The notes under the pieces: generated by a model | What the model saw: the letters and a program-made list of their open reading frames with translations, nothing else | Database searches by the model: none | What the model was told of the DNA's origin: nothing | NCBI RefSeq assembly: GCF_034702125.1 | Contig: NC_085860.1 | Span: forward strand, 56,704,976 to 56,768,975 | Reading direction: 5' to 3' | DNA: 64,000 bases | Origin: Engraulis encrasicolus | Taxonomy: Eukaryota > Chordata > Actinopteri > Clupeiformes > Engraulidae | Position numbers and translations under genes: made by a program | Shown here: positions 42,778 to 56,800 of the stretch, piece by piece | How positions within the stretch are numbered: position 1 is the stretch's first letter | Layout: each line of letters starts with the position of its first letter

Positions 42778-43093
42778 GCTCTATGTTCCCATAGCCCGTT
42801 GGTCCCATAGCTTTCTCCTGCTGCTCCATGTTCCCACATTTTAAATAAATTATTCAAATATAGGCAAATATGTTCCAAAACTCCATGTCCCCACATTTCC
42901 TAGTAAACCAAGAGAACACACCTTTCTCCTTGCCATGGAACATAGGCCTTAAATTTAAATAAATTCTTAGAAATATGGGAACATGGGCCAGCGGATATAA
43001 GCTGTGGGACCAATGGGCCTAAAAAAATATGTTAAAAGTCTTAGTGATGTGGGACCAATGGGCTGTGGGACCAATGGCCTGTGGGAACATAGA
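42778..43093. mobile_element. MITE with CTATGTTCCC inverted ends
   Basis: 'gctctatgttcccatagcccgttggtcccatag' at the left pairs with 'ctgtgggaccaatggcctgtgggaacatag' at the right. Extra 'gtgggaccaatggg' copies lie just inside the right end. Target duplication unclear. Confidence 0.7.
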
Positions 43094-43750
43094 CACGCTC
43101 CCGTGTAAATTGCCCATATTTACCTCAGCAAAACATCAAGGAAACCAAAAAAACAGGTGTTGAATGAGGAATTCCACTTAGTCACTCAGCCTTCTACAGA
43201 AAAGCATTTCCTCATGGCTTCATAGACTTGGCCAATACCTGAGTGGTGACTGGTTTCCCACACATTTTGCAAGTGTGCAAGTGTGTTCTGAGCTGTGTGT
43301 CATCTCTCAATTGGTATGAAGTTACCTGAAGTACCGGTAATAACACATTAAAAGAGTCTCAAAATGCGTAGGCTACCCAACCAGTCTCTCCAATCTCTAT
43401 TCAACTAAAACGTTTATTTTGAGGTACTTTTTTTTGGCAATACTGAAGTGATTTTTACAGCTCTGTCGACATCATCAATAGTGCATTGAACACTTGTAAG
43501 CTTTTTTTGGGAACAATCCACATGCCCATGTCACTGTTTTCACGTTCCTTAGTTAGGACAAAGCAAACCACAGCAGGCTTCAACAGGCGGTTTAAAACCT
43601 ATTATGTGGAGTAGGGAGAATACACCTATTTTCCCCCAAGGAGTAGGACGTTGGATGGTAATTTTAAGAGTTGCTCATCTCTAAAAGAGTTCATATTGTC
43701 CGTGTGATCAACACATGTCACGCTTCACAATCACTAATTAACGTATAATA

Positions 43751-43988
43751 TGAAGAGTTCAGATGCAAAACCCCCTAAGTGCCTTTTCAGAAAATAATCT
43801 TAATTCATTTTTATTTAATACAAAGCTATCAAAATTTCATATTTTATCATTTTATTTATGTAATATAACTATTTATATGTATTATCAAGTACATGAATGT
43901 AAGCCAAACCAACAACGGGGTTCTCTAAAAATATAGAAGTGCAGGTCTTCAGAAATGGAGTTAGGGGGTTTTGCTTCTGAACTCTTCA
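43751..43988. mobile_element. MITE, third copy of the TGAAGAGTTC family
   Basis: TA at 43749-43750 and 43989-43990. Ends tgaagagttcagatgcaaaa and ttttgcttctgaactcttca. Very similar to 25160-25399. Confidence 0.9.
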
Positions 43989-44207
43989 TATGTACCTTGC
44001 ATTCCTCACAGCTCCTTTCTTAGAGCGGAGGTAGGTGTTTTCTGAGGCTGACCTTTGGAACAAGTTAACTTAACAAGTTAACGTTGTCAACTAGAATGTT
44101 TCTATTCCCCATATGAGTTTACCAACCAAATTTGATCACAATGTAAACATTAATGACAGAGTTATTAACCAAATCAATTGGGCTGACAATCATGTAGACA
44201 GACAGCT

Positions 44208-44282
44208 AGTCAGTCAGTCAGTCAGTCAGTCAGACAGTCAGTCAGTCAGTCAGTCAGTCAGACAGTCAGTCAGTCAGACAGA
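44208..44282. repeat. (CAGT)n microsatellite
   Basis: About 18 units with CAGA interruptions. Confidence 0.95.
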
Positions 44283-44404
44283 CATTCCAAATATCTGGCC
44301 AAATGCCTGAGTCTTGTCCCAATCCTACCCCTCCCCCACCCATGCCCTCCATTTCCTGAGTCCATCATTACTGTGCTCTCCCAATTAAGGATGAATTACT
44401 CCAG

Positions 44405-46110
<1,706 letters not shown>

Positions 46111-46240
46111 GGGGCAGTCATGGCCTTATGGCTAAGGACATGGACTTACGATCAGAGCGTTGCTGGACTGTAACCAATACCGTGTAAATAACTGCAAGTC
46201 GCTTTGGATAAAAGTGTCAGCTAAGCGTAATGTAGTGTAA
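46111..46240 (+). mobile_element. Internally deleted SINE (type 2)
   Basis: The tRNA-like head (ggggcagtcatggccttatgg) runs to about 46165, then jumps directly to the 3' part (actgtaaccaatacc...gtcgctttgg...). It ends in the ATGTA-like tail. The B box is lost. Confidence 0.75.
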
Positions 46241-46805
46241 TGTAATACGCTATAATATCTTCCCTGTCCATTTTTAGACTGTGGAAATATATAATTAATG
46301 GTCAAACCTATAGCCTACTGTTTATTTTGAAAGCTGATGATTCTATCAGTCAGACCTTCATCTGTGTGAGATATCTTCACTAAAGCCTTCTAAAGGCGTT
46401 AAAAGAAAATACAGCATACTGTACCTTTACTGCTTTTACTGACCTAACTACTTTAGTGGCTGTAGATTAGTGTCTTTATCCTCTCAGATGGTAAATAAAT
46501 TAGCATAATGAACCCCAATTTGATCTCATCCACTTGATGAAGTGAAATGAAGTTCCGGTAACAACACATTTATTGGTATTATTTATTTATTATTAGCAAT
46601 TATTTTTAAAGCTCCTGTATAAACAACTCACGATTCAGCATGACAGTTTTAAACTGTTATCAACTTTTGCTACCATTCTCTCCCCTCCCTCCCATTTAAA
46701 TATATGAGCACACAGGCAGATCACATACGCTATTACTGTATACTCTGTTGCCTATCAGGAAAGACATTGATGATAGAAATGATTTATAGAATATAGAAAT
46801 GTTAT

Positions 46806-46824
46806 ATATATATATATATATATG
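46806..46824. repeat. Short (AT)n run
   Basis: About nine AT units. Confidence 0.8.
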
Positions 46825-46839
46825 TTTTATATAGATATG

Positions 46840-47370
46840 TTTTTATTTGTTATTGTAACAAGTACAACGAAATTGAGCATTCCTTGTTCATTGTAGCAAT
46901 AAATCATTAAAATAAAAAGTCAGGGAAGTACTGAAAGATCTGACGCACATCACCATGTAGTCCAATCACAAACACCCACTAACCCAAGTGCTTCACAAAT
47001 ATCACACACCCACCCACACATATCACAGCCATACACATCCACATTAATGCTGTAGAAAAAAACCCTATGTTTTGGTAACATAGTTTAGTGCAGTAAGGGC
47101 CGCTGGGTAAAAGTTGTTTTTCAGTCTATTTGTCCTGGTTCTTCATGGACTTGTATCCGCTGCCAGGTGGCAGCAGTTCAAAAAGGTTGTGGCCTGGCCT
47201 GGGTGTGATGTGTCTCTTGGAACTGGAGTGGAATGGAATTGGCCTTTTTTAGGCAGCGGGTGCTGTGTAGAACCTTCAGAGAGGGAAGAGGGCAGCCGAT
47301 GGTGTTCTCTGCTGCCCTTATGACCCCCTGGAGCTCTCTTATACCATGAAAAGAAGTGCAATCAGAGGTA
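46840..47370 (-). mobile_element. CR1/Rex-like LINE 3' end, minus strand
   Basis: The minus strand encodes AENTIGCPLPSLKVLHSTRC, CLKKANSI and FELLPPGSGYKSMKNQD in changing frames. The 3' UTR ends at about 46840 with 'ttattgtaacaagtacaacgaaattgag' (plus). Decayed. Confidence 0.75.
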
Positions 47371-47496
47371 ACAACTTGATCGAGGTCAACACTGCAGGTG
47401 TGTGTGTGTGTGTATTTTCCCAAGAGCTTGTATATGACTCATGTGAGTGGGTGTGTGTGTGATGTGTGGGTCTGTGTTTATGACCCTGCAGATGGC

Positions 47497-47500
<4 letters not shown>

Positions 47501-47590
<90 letters not shown>
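47501..47590. repeat. (CA)n microsatellite
   Basis: About 44 CA units. Confidence 0.97.
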
Positions 47591-47592
<2 letters not shown>

Positions 47593-48247
47593 TGGTTGAA
47601 CAGACAGACAGACAGGGCCATTGTAATACTTGGCCAAACTCCCTTCAGGGGATCAGTTAATTAGCCATTTTGAACCAAAATATTTTCGTTCACACCATCA
47701 GCAAATCCGCATAAATGTGCTGCTGAGAGCTGTCATGAATGCATTAAGCCTGTGTGCGGTAGGGAGAATGCCATTCGTTGCCCTGTTTATGTTTTCAGAG
47801 GAAAAATCTATTTGTGTGTAAACGAAAAGCACAAAAACGAAGGGAAAGGTTTTAATTTATCAAAATTCTCAGGGTATGTATAAAAGGCCCCTCAGAATCA
47901 CCTGCATGTATCGCAACCAAATTTAGTCAAATTATGTGAGACCCCTTCCCAATGTGACCTGCCGAAAATGTTTTAATATGGCCACTAGGGGTGCGCTACA
48001 GTTGGTTAAAAAATGGGTTCTGTCATTTCTCCGATGTTGAGCTAGCCTGGTATGACCCTCACATAATACTTCTCCTCATTCGTATTCATGGTCTGGAGGT
48101 TCTTTGAACTGACATGATTAGAAGGGTGGGAGGATTGCACTTAGTTCTGGTTTGAAACGATTGGACAGCTCTTATCCAATAGTTCACTTATTCACCTGGT
48201 AGCCGACTAAACCCTCCCCAGAAAAGGTGTGTGTCTGTGTGTGTTGC

Positions 48248-48344
48248 AACTGTAAGTTTATGTGTCAGCACTACGCATGCATGAAAATGCTGGATTATGC
48301 TTGCCATTCATGCATGTGGAATGCTGACACATACACTTTCAGTT
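48248..48344. repeat. 97-nt hairpin with 38-bp arms
   Basis: Arms 48248-48285 and 48307-48344 pair at 33 of 38 positions, sharing TATGTGTCAGCA and CATGCATGAA, around a 21-nt loop. The size resembles a microRNA precursor, but a small palindromic MITE is equally possible. Confidence 0.75.
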
Positions 48345-48591
48345 AAAACAGTCCTGCCTAGATAAAGCAGAATAAACTAGATTGCTTATTTTGCTATATC
48401 TAGGCTACTTTACTGCCTAGTTTTATGTTCTAGCACAGCAGTCCTGCCTGATGTGATAGATCTGAACGATATCTATAGAAATCATGGCTTTTTGAAGAGC
48501 AAAGGCCACCTTTGCATTTACTTTTACACGTGAGGAAGCACTTGTTGGGGCCAAAAATATAATAAACTTTAAATGCACTCAGAGAGTGCAG

Positions 48592-48801
48592 ACCTCCGCC
48601 AAGGAAGCTGTTTGATAGAACACTTGACTTCTTTCTGACTTCTTTTTTAGTTAGAAACTGAAAATTAAAAATGTGCACTATCCCACAATTGTGAAAAAAC
48701 AATCTTGGATCCAGATCGTGACCCGTATCACCACCAACATTTAAATACATGTTCCTTTTGTCATTTCCAACAACTCCACAAACAATTTCACCCAAATCAG
48801 A

Positions 48802-48836
<35 letters not shown>

Positions 48837-48891
48837 AAGGAACAGACAGACAAACCAACGCAACCGAAAATATAACCTCTTTGGCGGAGGT
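48592..48891. mobile_element. Short element of the TTGGCGGAGG family
   Basis: Edges 'acctccgccaagg' and 'tttggcggaggt' are inverted repeats. The interior carries (CAGA)n and 'accaacgcaaccgaaaatataacctc'. Same family as 1606-2400 in reverse. Confidence 0.7.
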
Positions 48892-49689
48892 AATAATTGA
48901 GAGATGTACCCACGACAAGAATTTCTTAGAGAATTAATTTTAATATGCAAATGAGCTATACAACAATGGAGTATGATCTAATGCTCTATGCCCAGAATTG
49001 AGCTCATTTTCAAAATACATGTTTTATGAGAAGCCTATGACACAAAGATGTATACTTTCACTGTGATGTTTGTTTGATAGTAGTACTGTATGAGTGAAGG
49101 GAAACATTAATCCTGTGTGTTTCCAGGTGTGTGTAGGCCAACTCTATAGGCAAGACTACTTCAACTGATTATACATAATGAGTAGTAGTAGATGTACAAT
49201 AACACTAAACACACTGCAATCACATAACCTCTAGCATTGAAAATGCAGAAACACTCGAATTGTGTTTTTAGATTTAGTTTTTCTTTGCTAGACTATTTGA
49301 AAATCACATGCTCCCTCCACCTCTGTGAAATGTAATGGAATGTAATGTAATGTAAATCCATTTTAGCCCAGAAACACATGAGAAGATTCTGAATTAAATG
49401 TGTATTGAAAGCTATGAATTTCACTTCGCGGTTGGGCTCTGTTCGGAGAAGTCCCCTGATTTTCATGAGTACCTTGAAAAAGCAGAGAGTCAGGGGTCAG
49501 CAACAGTCTTAGGGAATTCCCACCCCAGCAGTACAGGGAGAGATAAGTATTCCCACCTTGAACAAAAAAGCAGGTGACATGACAACAGAACAGGCCATGT
49601 CATACACGACAGGGTGAAGCAGGGGAGGAAATGATTAGCAAAAAGGAAGCAACATGTTGAGGGGAACAGGGTAGAATATGAAAGGCCTG

Positions 49690-50075
49690 CAGAAGGTACA
49701 TGGCCAATCGCTAGCGAAGAAAGATGATAAGCTGAGGGAACACACCTAAACGAATTAGTTAATGTACTGTAGTTGAGAGGTGAGGGGAAAGTGGCCAGAA
49801 CTGACGTTGACACTTGATTCATGTAAACAGTGAATGGTGTGATGGGCATTGTCAGAATTACATTTTAGTCTATGATAATTATGAATAAACCACTGCCTGA
49901 ACCGCCACTGAGGTTGATGGAATTAGCTGAACTCTTAATTCTATGGCTCTGAGCTACCCAGCTAGAGAATATGAAAGTCCTCAGTCGGCCCTACTAACTC
50001 TATATAAAACCTTATTTGAACCTCACCTCAACTACTGCAATGTTATATGGGGCAACACTTTCTCTAGTCAGATCT
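49690..50075. repeat. Block duplicated in inverted orientation at 60205-60585
   Basis: About 380 bp matches the reverse complement of 60205-60585 with few differences, including 'ccatcaacctcagtggcg...' and 'gtgatgggcattgtcagaattac' landmarks. It includes the LINE fragment that follows. Confidence 0.8.
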
Positions 50076-50193
50076 GGAACAAACTTGATGAAGCTTTGAA
50101 GATGATGCCCTCTATCAAAAAACATGTAATCAGACATGACATTAGTCATCTAGTACAAACCTATTGCTAAAATCTCACCTTCCATGGTTCGCT

Positions 50194-50200
<7 letters not shown>
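49975..50200 (+). mobile_element. LINE ORF2 C-terminal fragment ending in (GT)n
   Basis: The plus strand encodes LYKTLFEPHLNYCNVIWGN, then IWNKLDEALKMMPSI. A short spacer follows and then GT repeats. The clade is uncertain (L2- or CR1-like). Confidence 0.7.
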
Positions 50201-50279
<79 letters not shown>

Positions 50280-50290
50280 CGCGCGTGCAT
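50197..50290. repeat. (GT)n(GC)n microsatellite
   Basis: GT run followed by GCGCGC, a likely Z-DNA-prone stretch. Confidence 0.95.
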
Positions 50291-50756
50291 GCACGCGTCT
50301 GTGTGCGTGTGGCTGTGCACCCTAACGCCTGTGTCATTGTTGTGTGTGTTTATGTGTTGTATGCAAATGTATATGTCTGTGAGTGTGGAATTGATGGTTT
50401 CTGTCCGTCATAACTACAAATTGTCTTACAAAACCATGAAGTAATGCAGGTTGTTATAACTGCTTTGCATATTGTATGCCTGACTCTTTTTCCTTTATCT
50501 TTGCTGCAATACCTATTTACCTAATGTACCATTCGGCCCCGGCTTATAAGCTTATATTTCGCTTCACTTGGGGACCCTTCTCTCCATACTGTTATACCTT
50601 TTCATGACATGTAACTGAAAGTCCAAATGATGGAGTGAAGATAAATAAATAATTTATTCAAATCATTAATGTAGTGCACCAGCATGAAATAAAACACTCA
50701 TACAAGGAAAATATCGCAAGTATGCTTGCACCAATATGAGTATTGCCTGCAAGGGG

Positions 50757-51140
<384 letters not shown>

Positions 51141-51339
51141 GTTGTTATAACTGCAGGTTGTTATAACTGAAAATCATTCATTCAAATCATTCATGTGTGT
51201 ACTATATAGTGCACATTATATTTAAATGGTGAATGTGGTGGCTGGCACATAATGCTACCCTATTGGCATGGAGACGACTTTCTTCAAGAAAGTAAAACGT
51301 GAAAGCCCACCTAGGAAATTCCCATTATTATTGACATAC

Positions 51340-51495
51340 TATTTCTGACCGCATGCTCAGGGTACCTCAGTCATGGAGGAGGATGGGGGAGAGCACTGAT
51401 TAATTACTCCCCCCACCAACCTTGTGAGTCGGGAGTCGAACCGTCAACCTTTGAGCTACAAGTCTGACAAGCTAACAGCTTTCCCATGACTGCCA
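51340..51495 (-). mobile_element. tRNA-derived SINE (type 3), 5' half
   Basis: The reverse complement shows a tRNA-like head with B box GGTTCGACTCC and the body 'ggttggtggggggagtaatta...catgactgaggtaccctgag'. The 3' half of the same family is at 59938-60090. Confidence 0.75.
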
Positions 51496-51499
51496 TGCA

Positions 51500-53120
51500 G
51501 CATGCAGGAAGTGAATATCTACAGTATTAAGTGATTGTGGAGCTTCCCGCTGTATTCACAGAAAGTACTGGGGAGAAGGGCCACTTGGAGGTGTCATTTT
51601 TCCTGCTCCACTCTTTTAAAGATTGCACATTAGAAGGTAATCTGTAGCAATGATGCTTTACATTCATTATCGCAGAGAGGGTAAAGCCATTTCCTTCATG
51701 TGGTAATTCAGTTATTCAGAGCTCTCTTAGTGTGGCTGGTTGGAAACTGATAGCTTAGTGCAATTTGCAGTACCAAACTCAATTTAAGCTTGTGTAGTCA
51801 ATTTTGATATAATTTCCTTTTTCCTGGCCCTTTGAACCTCCTCACTGTGAGTATTCTCATTCATCCAGGTCATACTGGTCATAACAGTCATAAGCACTCA
51901 GTTATAAGCAACATAGTTTTGGAATTCGGAGATGGTAATGAAGTATTGGGGCGAATGATTAAAGGCCTCATGTGTGTATGCTTGACTACCTGCAGAAGCA
52001 CTAGTGGGTACTTCTTGTACAAACGGTCAGATATTCTAAGACTGACTTGATGTGAGAAAGTGCGGCCGTCCACACAAACTCCATAGCTGGCACATGCACA
52101 AGTCAAATACATTTAGTCAGTTGCCAACACATATTGCAGGGAGTGCAGTACAATAGCAGTAGGCATACTCCTTGACCACAAGTCTAGGCACAGTATTGCA
52201 ACATGTGAGTCAAAACAGATTTCAGCATGGGGATGAGTAATTTTATGTGAAACTTCAAGCATGTTGTGTAGTGTAGATGATGTATATGATGTGACACTTG
52301 GTTAAACAAATCCCTAAAACTAAGGGACGCACTTTATTAATAAACTTAACACATTATCGGGACCATGTCATTTTACAACATGTGCACAATTTTTGACTGC
52401 AGTATTCATTACTGTAGTTGATGTTGCAGGACATCATTTCTGTCCATTGCAGTGAAACACAATACATGAAATTCTGACTGCAATGTCTTCATTATAACTT
52501 CACCAGGAGGTTATCAACGCTGCCTGTTTTTTTTATCGCACTGGTTTGTTCATCCAATAGCCTACATAACTCACCAAAGCATGAATGTGTTGTTATGAAA
52601 CAGTATGTAGGCCTATGAAGTAGAGCTTGAGCTGATTCAATCGTGGTGATGATCTGAATGTCTTTGAAAAAACATTCTTTTTTTAGCTACCACTCATTGT
52701 TTTGAGCAGCGTAGGTCAGCCACTCTGATATCTGGTATGTAGGCTACTGCATGCGCATGACTGACAGAGAGTCAGTGAAGTTGCCATGACACTCTCAGAC
52801 ACGCAGACGTTATTGAAGACTCAGTGATGAAAAGGGTTGGTAAATGTCGGACTGGGTTTGTGGTCAATGTTAGTGGACTTGAGAGCGGACATGAGATTGT
52901 GCGACATTATCGGAATTGCTTTGAAACCCTTTTGTTCTTTGTTAGAGCTCGGTTCTATAAATATCTGTGAACAGCAGGGTGTTAACAACCGAAATGTCTG
53001 ATACCAGAAAACTATTGAAACAATAAAGGAAATGCTTGGGAGATTGTGTTCATATTGCATTTGTGACTGCTACTGAAAATTAATTTTAATGTTCAGAAGA
53101 AGGTGTAGCCTGCCTTATGT
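51500..53120. other. No gene seen
   Basis: The 3' part (about 52960-53040) has a repeat-like tail 'ccgaaatgtctgataccagaaaactattgaaacaataaa'. Otherwise nothing was supported. Confidence 0.4.
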
Positions 53121-53124
53121 TAAG

Positions 53125-53425
53125 TAAGTGAGTATGTTTTATTTATAAAGCACATTTGAAAACAGTGCAAAACTGACCTAAGTGCTGACCCTAGAGTTCC
53201 AGAGTTGTGGGGCTGACTGGGGAACATTGAGGAGGCCTTTGTTCATGGATCTGAAGGACCTGGGTGCTGCAGCATCTCTAAAATGGGGCCTGACCATATA
53301 AAGACGTAAGAACTAAGAGTCAAGTCAAGTCGGTTTTATTGTCAATTTTCTTTACATGCACTGGTCATACAAACAATTGAAATTATGTTTCTTACTTTCC
53401 CATGCAGACATAGACATAGACTTTA
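53125..53425 (-). mobile_element. Two LINE 3'-UTR fragments (tentative)
   Basis: 53125-53305 ('ttttatttataaagcacatttgaaaacag' and so on) and 53325-53425 ('gtcaagtcggttttattgtcaattttctttacatgc') resemble fish L2- and Rex-type 3' ends read on the minus strand. Confidence 0.5.
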
Positions 53426-54121
53426 GGGGACAGGAGTGATGTGGTTATGCAAGATAACTTAGTGCCATTCACCAGTTTGCTCGCTGCCAGAATTCTCACC
53501 ATTTCAGTCTGGTAACTAAAAAAATGTTAGTGGATGAAACAAGTAACTGAATAGCTACTGTGTAACCCAAGCTATTTTTCATGTGTAGTCACTGAGGAAA
53601 ATAAATAGGTTACTTTATGTATTACAATTTTGTCAGTGTAACGAACAAAGGGAAGTAGATTACTGTCTGGACTGCCAAAGTTGTGCACGATGCACCAGAC
53701 GATGTGTAAAATTTACCCACATGGCCCCTCCCACCTCCTCTTTGCTGAAGGTCTGTGAAAAGGATCTTATATTTGGGTAATAATAATAATAATAATATTA
53801 ATGAATTTTATTATTGTTGTTACTATTATTATGAAAAAGATATTTTAATTGGGTGTATATATGCAGCAGTGGGCACCTACAGTAGTTTTGGCAAATCGCA
53901 TTACAACACAATCATCACTGAAATCCTGTCACTGTGTTATGACCAGTCAAGCCGACATAAACCATGAAATAGCATGGGCTGTGTAACACTTAGCTAAATA
54001 AGATGATGTCTAAGCACACAAATGCAAACATCATGCCGGCACATACAGGCGTGCTCTCTCCCTTTCTCTGTTAATCCGTTAACGGTATTTCAGTGATTAC
54101 AATTAAGAGATTGGCTTAACG

Positions 54122-54485
54122 CAGCGGTTCCCAAACTTTCCCCCCCACGCACCCCCTTTTACATTTCAATGTGGTTCGCGTACCTCGTAAGCAAATGTTG
54201 CACAGCCACACATTTTGGGCAATCCTCATTTCCAATAGACCTGACATTTTTTCCATCACAATTCATTACAATGGAACTTGTTGCATGACAAGTCTAGGAG
54301 TTCTAAATTACACTTCAGATGGATCCTTCCAGCATACAATTCACCAAAAAATGTAAAACTATGTAATGTTCATGAATGCTGTATAAAAACACACATATCA
54401 GCCATTGCTCTATTCAGCTCACGCACCCCCTTGTGGCAGGCTGCGCGCCGCCAGGGGTGCATGCACCACAGTTTGGGAAACCCTG
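54122..54485. mobile_element. hAT MITE, CAGCGGTTCCCAAACT type
   Basis: Ends CAGCGGTTCCCAAACT and AGTTTGGGAAACCCTG. Flanks GCTTAACG and GCTTAAAC are near-identical. 'acgcacccccttgtgg' subterminal words. Confidence 0.82.
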
Positions 54486-55434
54486 GCTTAAACAAAATCT
54501 AACACAACATATCATGCCAATTAGAACATGGTTCAGAAGTTGCAGGCTGTCATTGTGGCGCACACTTGTAGTGAAATTTCCATCACATGAATGAAATGTT
54601 TACCTCTTCACAACAATTGCCAACTGACACACATTTTAAACAGAGTCAGTTGATAATTAGGTCAAATTCTCTCTCTCCCCCCCCAGATGTAACACAAGAA
54701 CAATAAAGAGCCATTTAAATAAAATACAAATACCATCATTAAGTGAATCTGAAAAGGAGTGGGATGAAGTCTTGCTTATTAACTCCCACCCCAATACAAT
54801 CAAAAACTCCCACCCCAATACAATTAAAAAAAACAACAACTTTATAGTAGACAGTTGTGAAATGTGGACCGGTCCGGAAAAAAGGACCCTGCTGCAGATT
54901 TTTTAAAGGGTGAAAGGAAACAGTACGTAAAAAACACTAACATACTGATACTTGTACAGTAACCACACACACACACACACACACACACACCAGCAGAAGT
55001 ACAACCAGTGGTGCAGGTCAAGTGAGGCAGTGTAGATGCTGTATGGAAAGTGCCAGAGTAAAGTGCCAGTGGTGAAAGAAATGTTCATGGCATGTCCTCC
55101 CATGACCGTGTGTTTGTGTGTTTTTTTCAGTGTATTTATGAGTCTGATGGCTTGTGGAAAGAAGCTGTTATGCTTGTGGGGCACCGCATGTTGCGATAAC
55201 GCTTCCCTGATGCTAGTAGGGAGAACAGTCTGTGCTGGATGAGTGGTGTCTTTGATGATGTTCATTGCCCTCTTGGAACAGTGTGAAGTGTACAGGTCCT
55301 GAATGGCTGGTAGGGGTGATGATCTGATTATCTTTTCTGCCATCCTCACCACCCCCTGTAGTACCTTCTTGTCTGCAGCAAGACAGCTGCAATCAAAGAA
55401 AGTGGATCTAAGAAGAAGCGTCATTTTGTTTCTT

Positions 55435-55690
55435 TTCCGGTATCCACTTTATGTCGGGTGAACGCCCCCTTAGGAGACCTTCGGTTAGGAGACCTTCGGA
55501 GTCCTGAGGTTGAGAATAAATCAAGCCCCCTTAGCGCTGTAGATGGCGGTAGCGCACGTCTTGAGCAAACACCTCAAAAATAGAAGAAGAAGGAGGGGAC
55601 AACGCCCCCTTAGGAGACCCAACTTGAGCCCACGCTTTTGCATTGAGTGGGCGTGGTTTGCGTTATCTTCCTCTTATCCAGTATTTTTGG
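55435..55690. repeat. Interspersed repeat shared with 28195-28450, inserted in the LINE
   Basis: 'gcgctgtagatggcggtagcgcac' and 'gggacaacgcccccttaggagacc' in the same order as at 28300-28400. Exact boundaries unresolved. Confidence 0.65.
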
Positions 55691-55785
55691 CTGCAATGCC
55701 AGACAGAGAGGCTGCTCTCTGGTCAGGATGCTCTCAATGGCACCTCTGTAGAGGGTGGTGAGTGCAGAGGGGAGGTCAGCTCTTC

Positions 55786-55969
55786 AAGTTTTTGCAAAGG
55801 ACGCGCTCAACTTCTTGGAAAAAAACGAAAGTCTTTGGTTGCGCGATAAAAGGTATCAACTTAAGGAAGAAAAATCTGCACTCACAAACTGCGTCTCATT
55901 ATTTATTTATTTTACCACCATGTCCAAAAGCAAACGCGTTTCGGCTATCAAGCCTTCATCAGTGCGTGA
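55786..55969 (-). mobile_element. 184-bp retroposed segment with 14-bp TSD
   Basis: GAGGTCAGCTCTTC at 55772-55785 and 55970-55983 brackets the insertion, typical of target-primed reverse transcription. On the minus strand the left part reads CACTGATGAAGGC...GCCGAAACGCG and is followed by AATAAATAAAT. Family unknown; possibly Penelope-like. Confidence 0.8.
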
Positions 55970-56120
55970 GAGGTCAGCTCTTCTCATCCTTCGCAGGATG
56001 TGGAGTCGTGTCTGTGCCTTTTTGACCAGGGTGGTGGTGTTGGTAGTCCATGTGAGGTCACGTGTGATGTGCACTCCCAGGAACTTCGTGCTTTTCACAG
56101 ATTCCACAGCACTGCCGTTG

Positions 56121-56700
56121 ACGAGTGGGATGTGATGTGGCTAAAATATGCAGACACTGCATAGCCTACCTTTTGAAGAGCAAGAAATGTCACAAGATGA
56201 TGTATGTCCACGAGTGCTATCCTCAGTAGCTGCCTTGCCCTTTGATGTCATTGATAAAAAAAATATGGTGTAATAATTTAGTTATGGTAAAATTGCAAAC
56301 TTTTCACATTCACATTTGGATTCAGCCCTTCGTGCGCATTTCGTTTCTGACCAATATCTGATCGAGCTAATTAGGCGCATGGCTTTGTTGACAGATTTTG
56401 GTTCACTTACTAAGATGCAAGGATTTTTAAAATCCGTCTTGGCATATTGCACCTTGTTGTTTTGGACAAGTTCAATCAAGAACCAATTGAGTAAAATTAA
56501 GAAAATAAAAACATTACACCTTAATCCTCATATTGAGGAACTTCATACTGAAGAACCACATACTTCAGACTTGCTTCATTTAAGATTTGAATAAAATGCT
56601 ACAACAGTTTAAAGGATTACAAATAATTATACAGTCCCTGTTGCTCCGGCTCCCTAATCCCACGTTCCATTTTTAAACAAAGATGACAGCTCATGGAGCC
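56121..56700. other. No gene seen
   Basis: A 92-codon frame at 56316-56594 is A+T-rich with no domain. Nothing else. Confidence 0.4.
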
Positions 56701-56704
56701 TTTG

Positions 56705-56800
56705 ACACACAGATCACTAGGCGATATGACGATACATATCGTGGTGACGATAGAAAAGTGTCTATCATGCCATTTCTCTTCTAACGTTTCTATCGTGATA
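56705..56800. mobile_element. Decayed relative of the 104-460 MITE
   Basis: 'ctaggcgatatgacgatacatatcgtggtgacgatag' resembles the ATCACGATA-rich ends of 104-460, but no termini are preserved. Confidence 0.4.

Larger units (their letters stand above)
54900..56120 (-). mobile_element. CR1/Rex-like LINE, minus strand, split by two insertions
   Basis: From right to left it encodes VKSTKFLGVHITRDLTWTTN, QTRLHILRRMRR (56100-55985), a RGAIESIL-type relic (about 55771-55690), then FDCSCLAADKKVLQGVVRMA, SPLPAIQDLYTSHCSKRAMN and FFPQAIRLINTL (55424-55090). A (CA)n run at 54964-54990 lies in its 3' part. Reading frames are broken by the insertions and indels. Confidence 0.82.

Noticed and set aside
44113..44310. 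Ser-Gln-Val repeat frame
   Set aside because: Translation of the (CAGT)n microsatellite.
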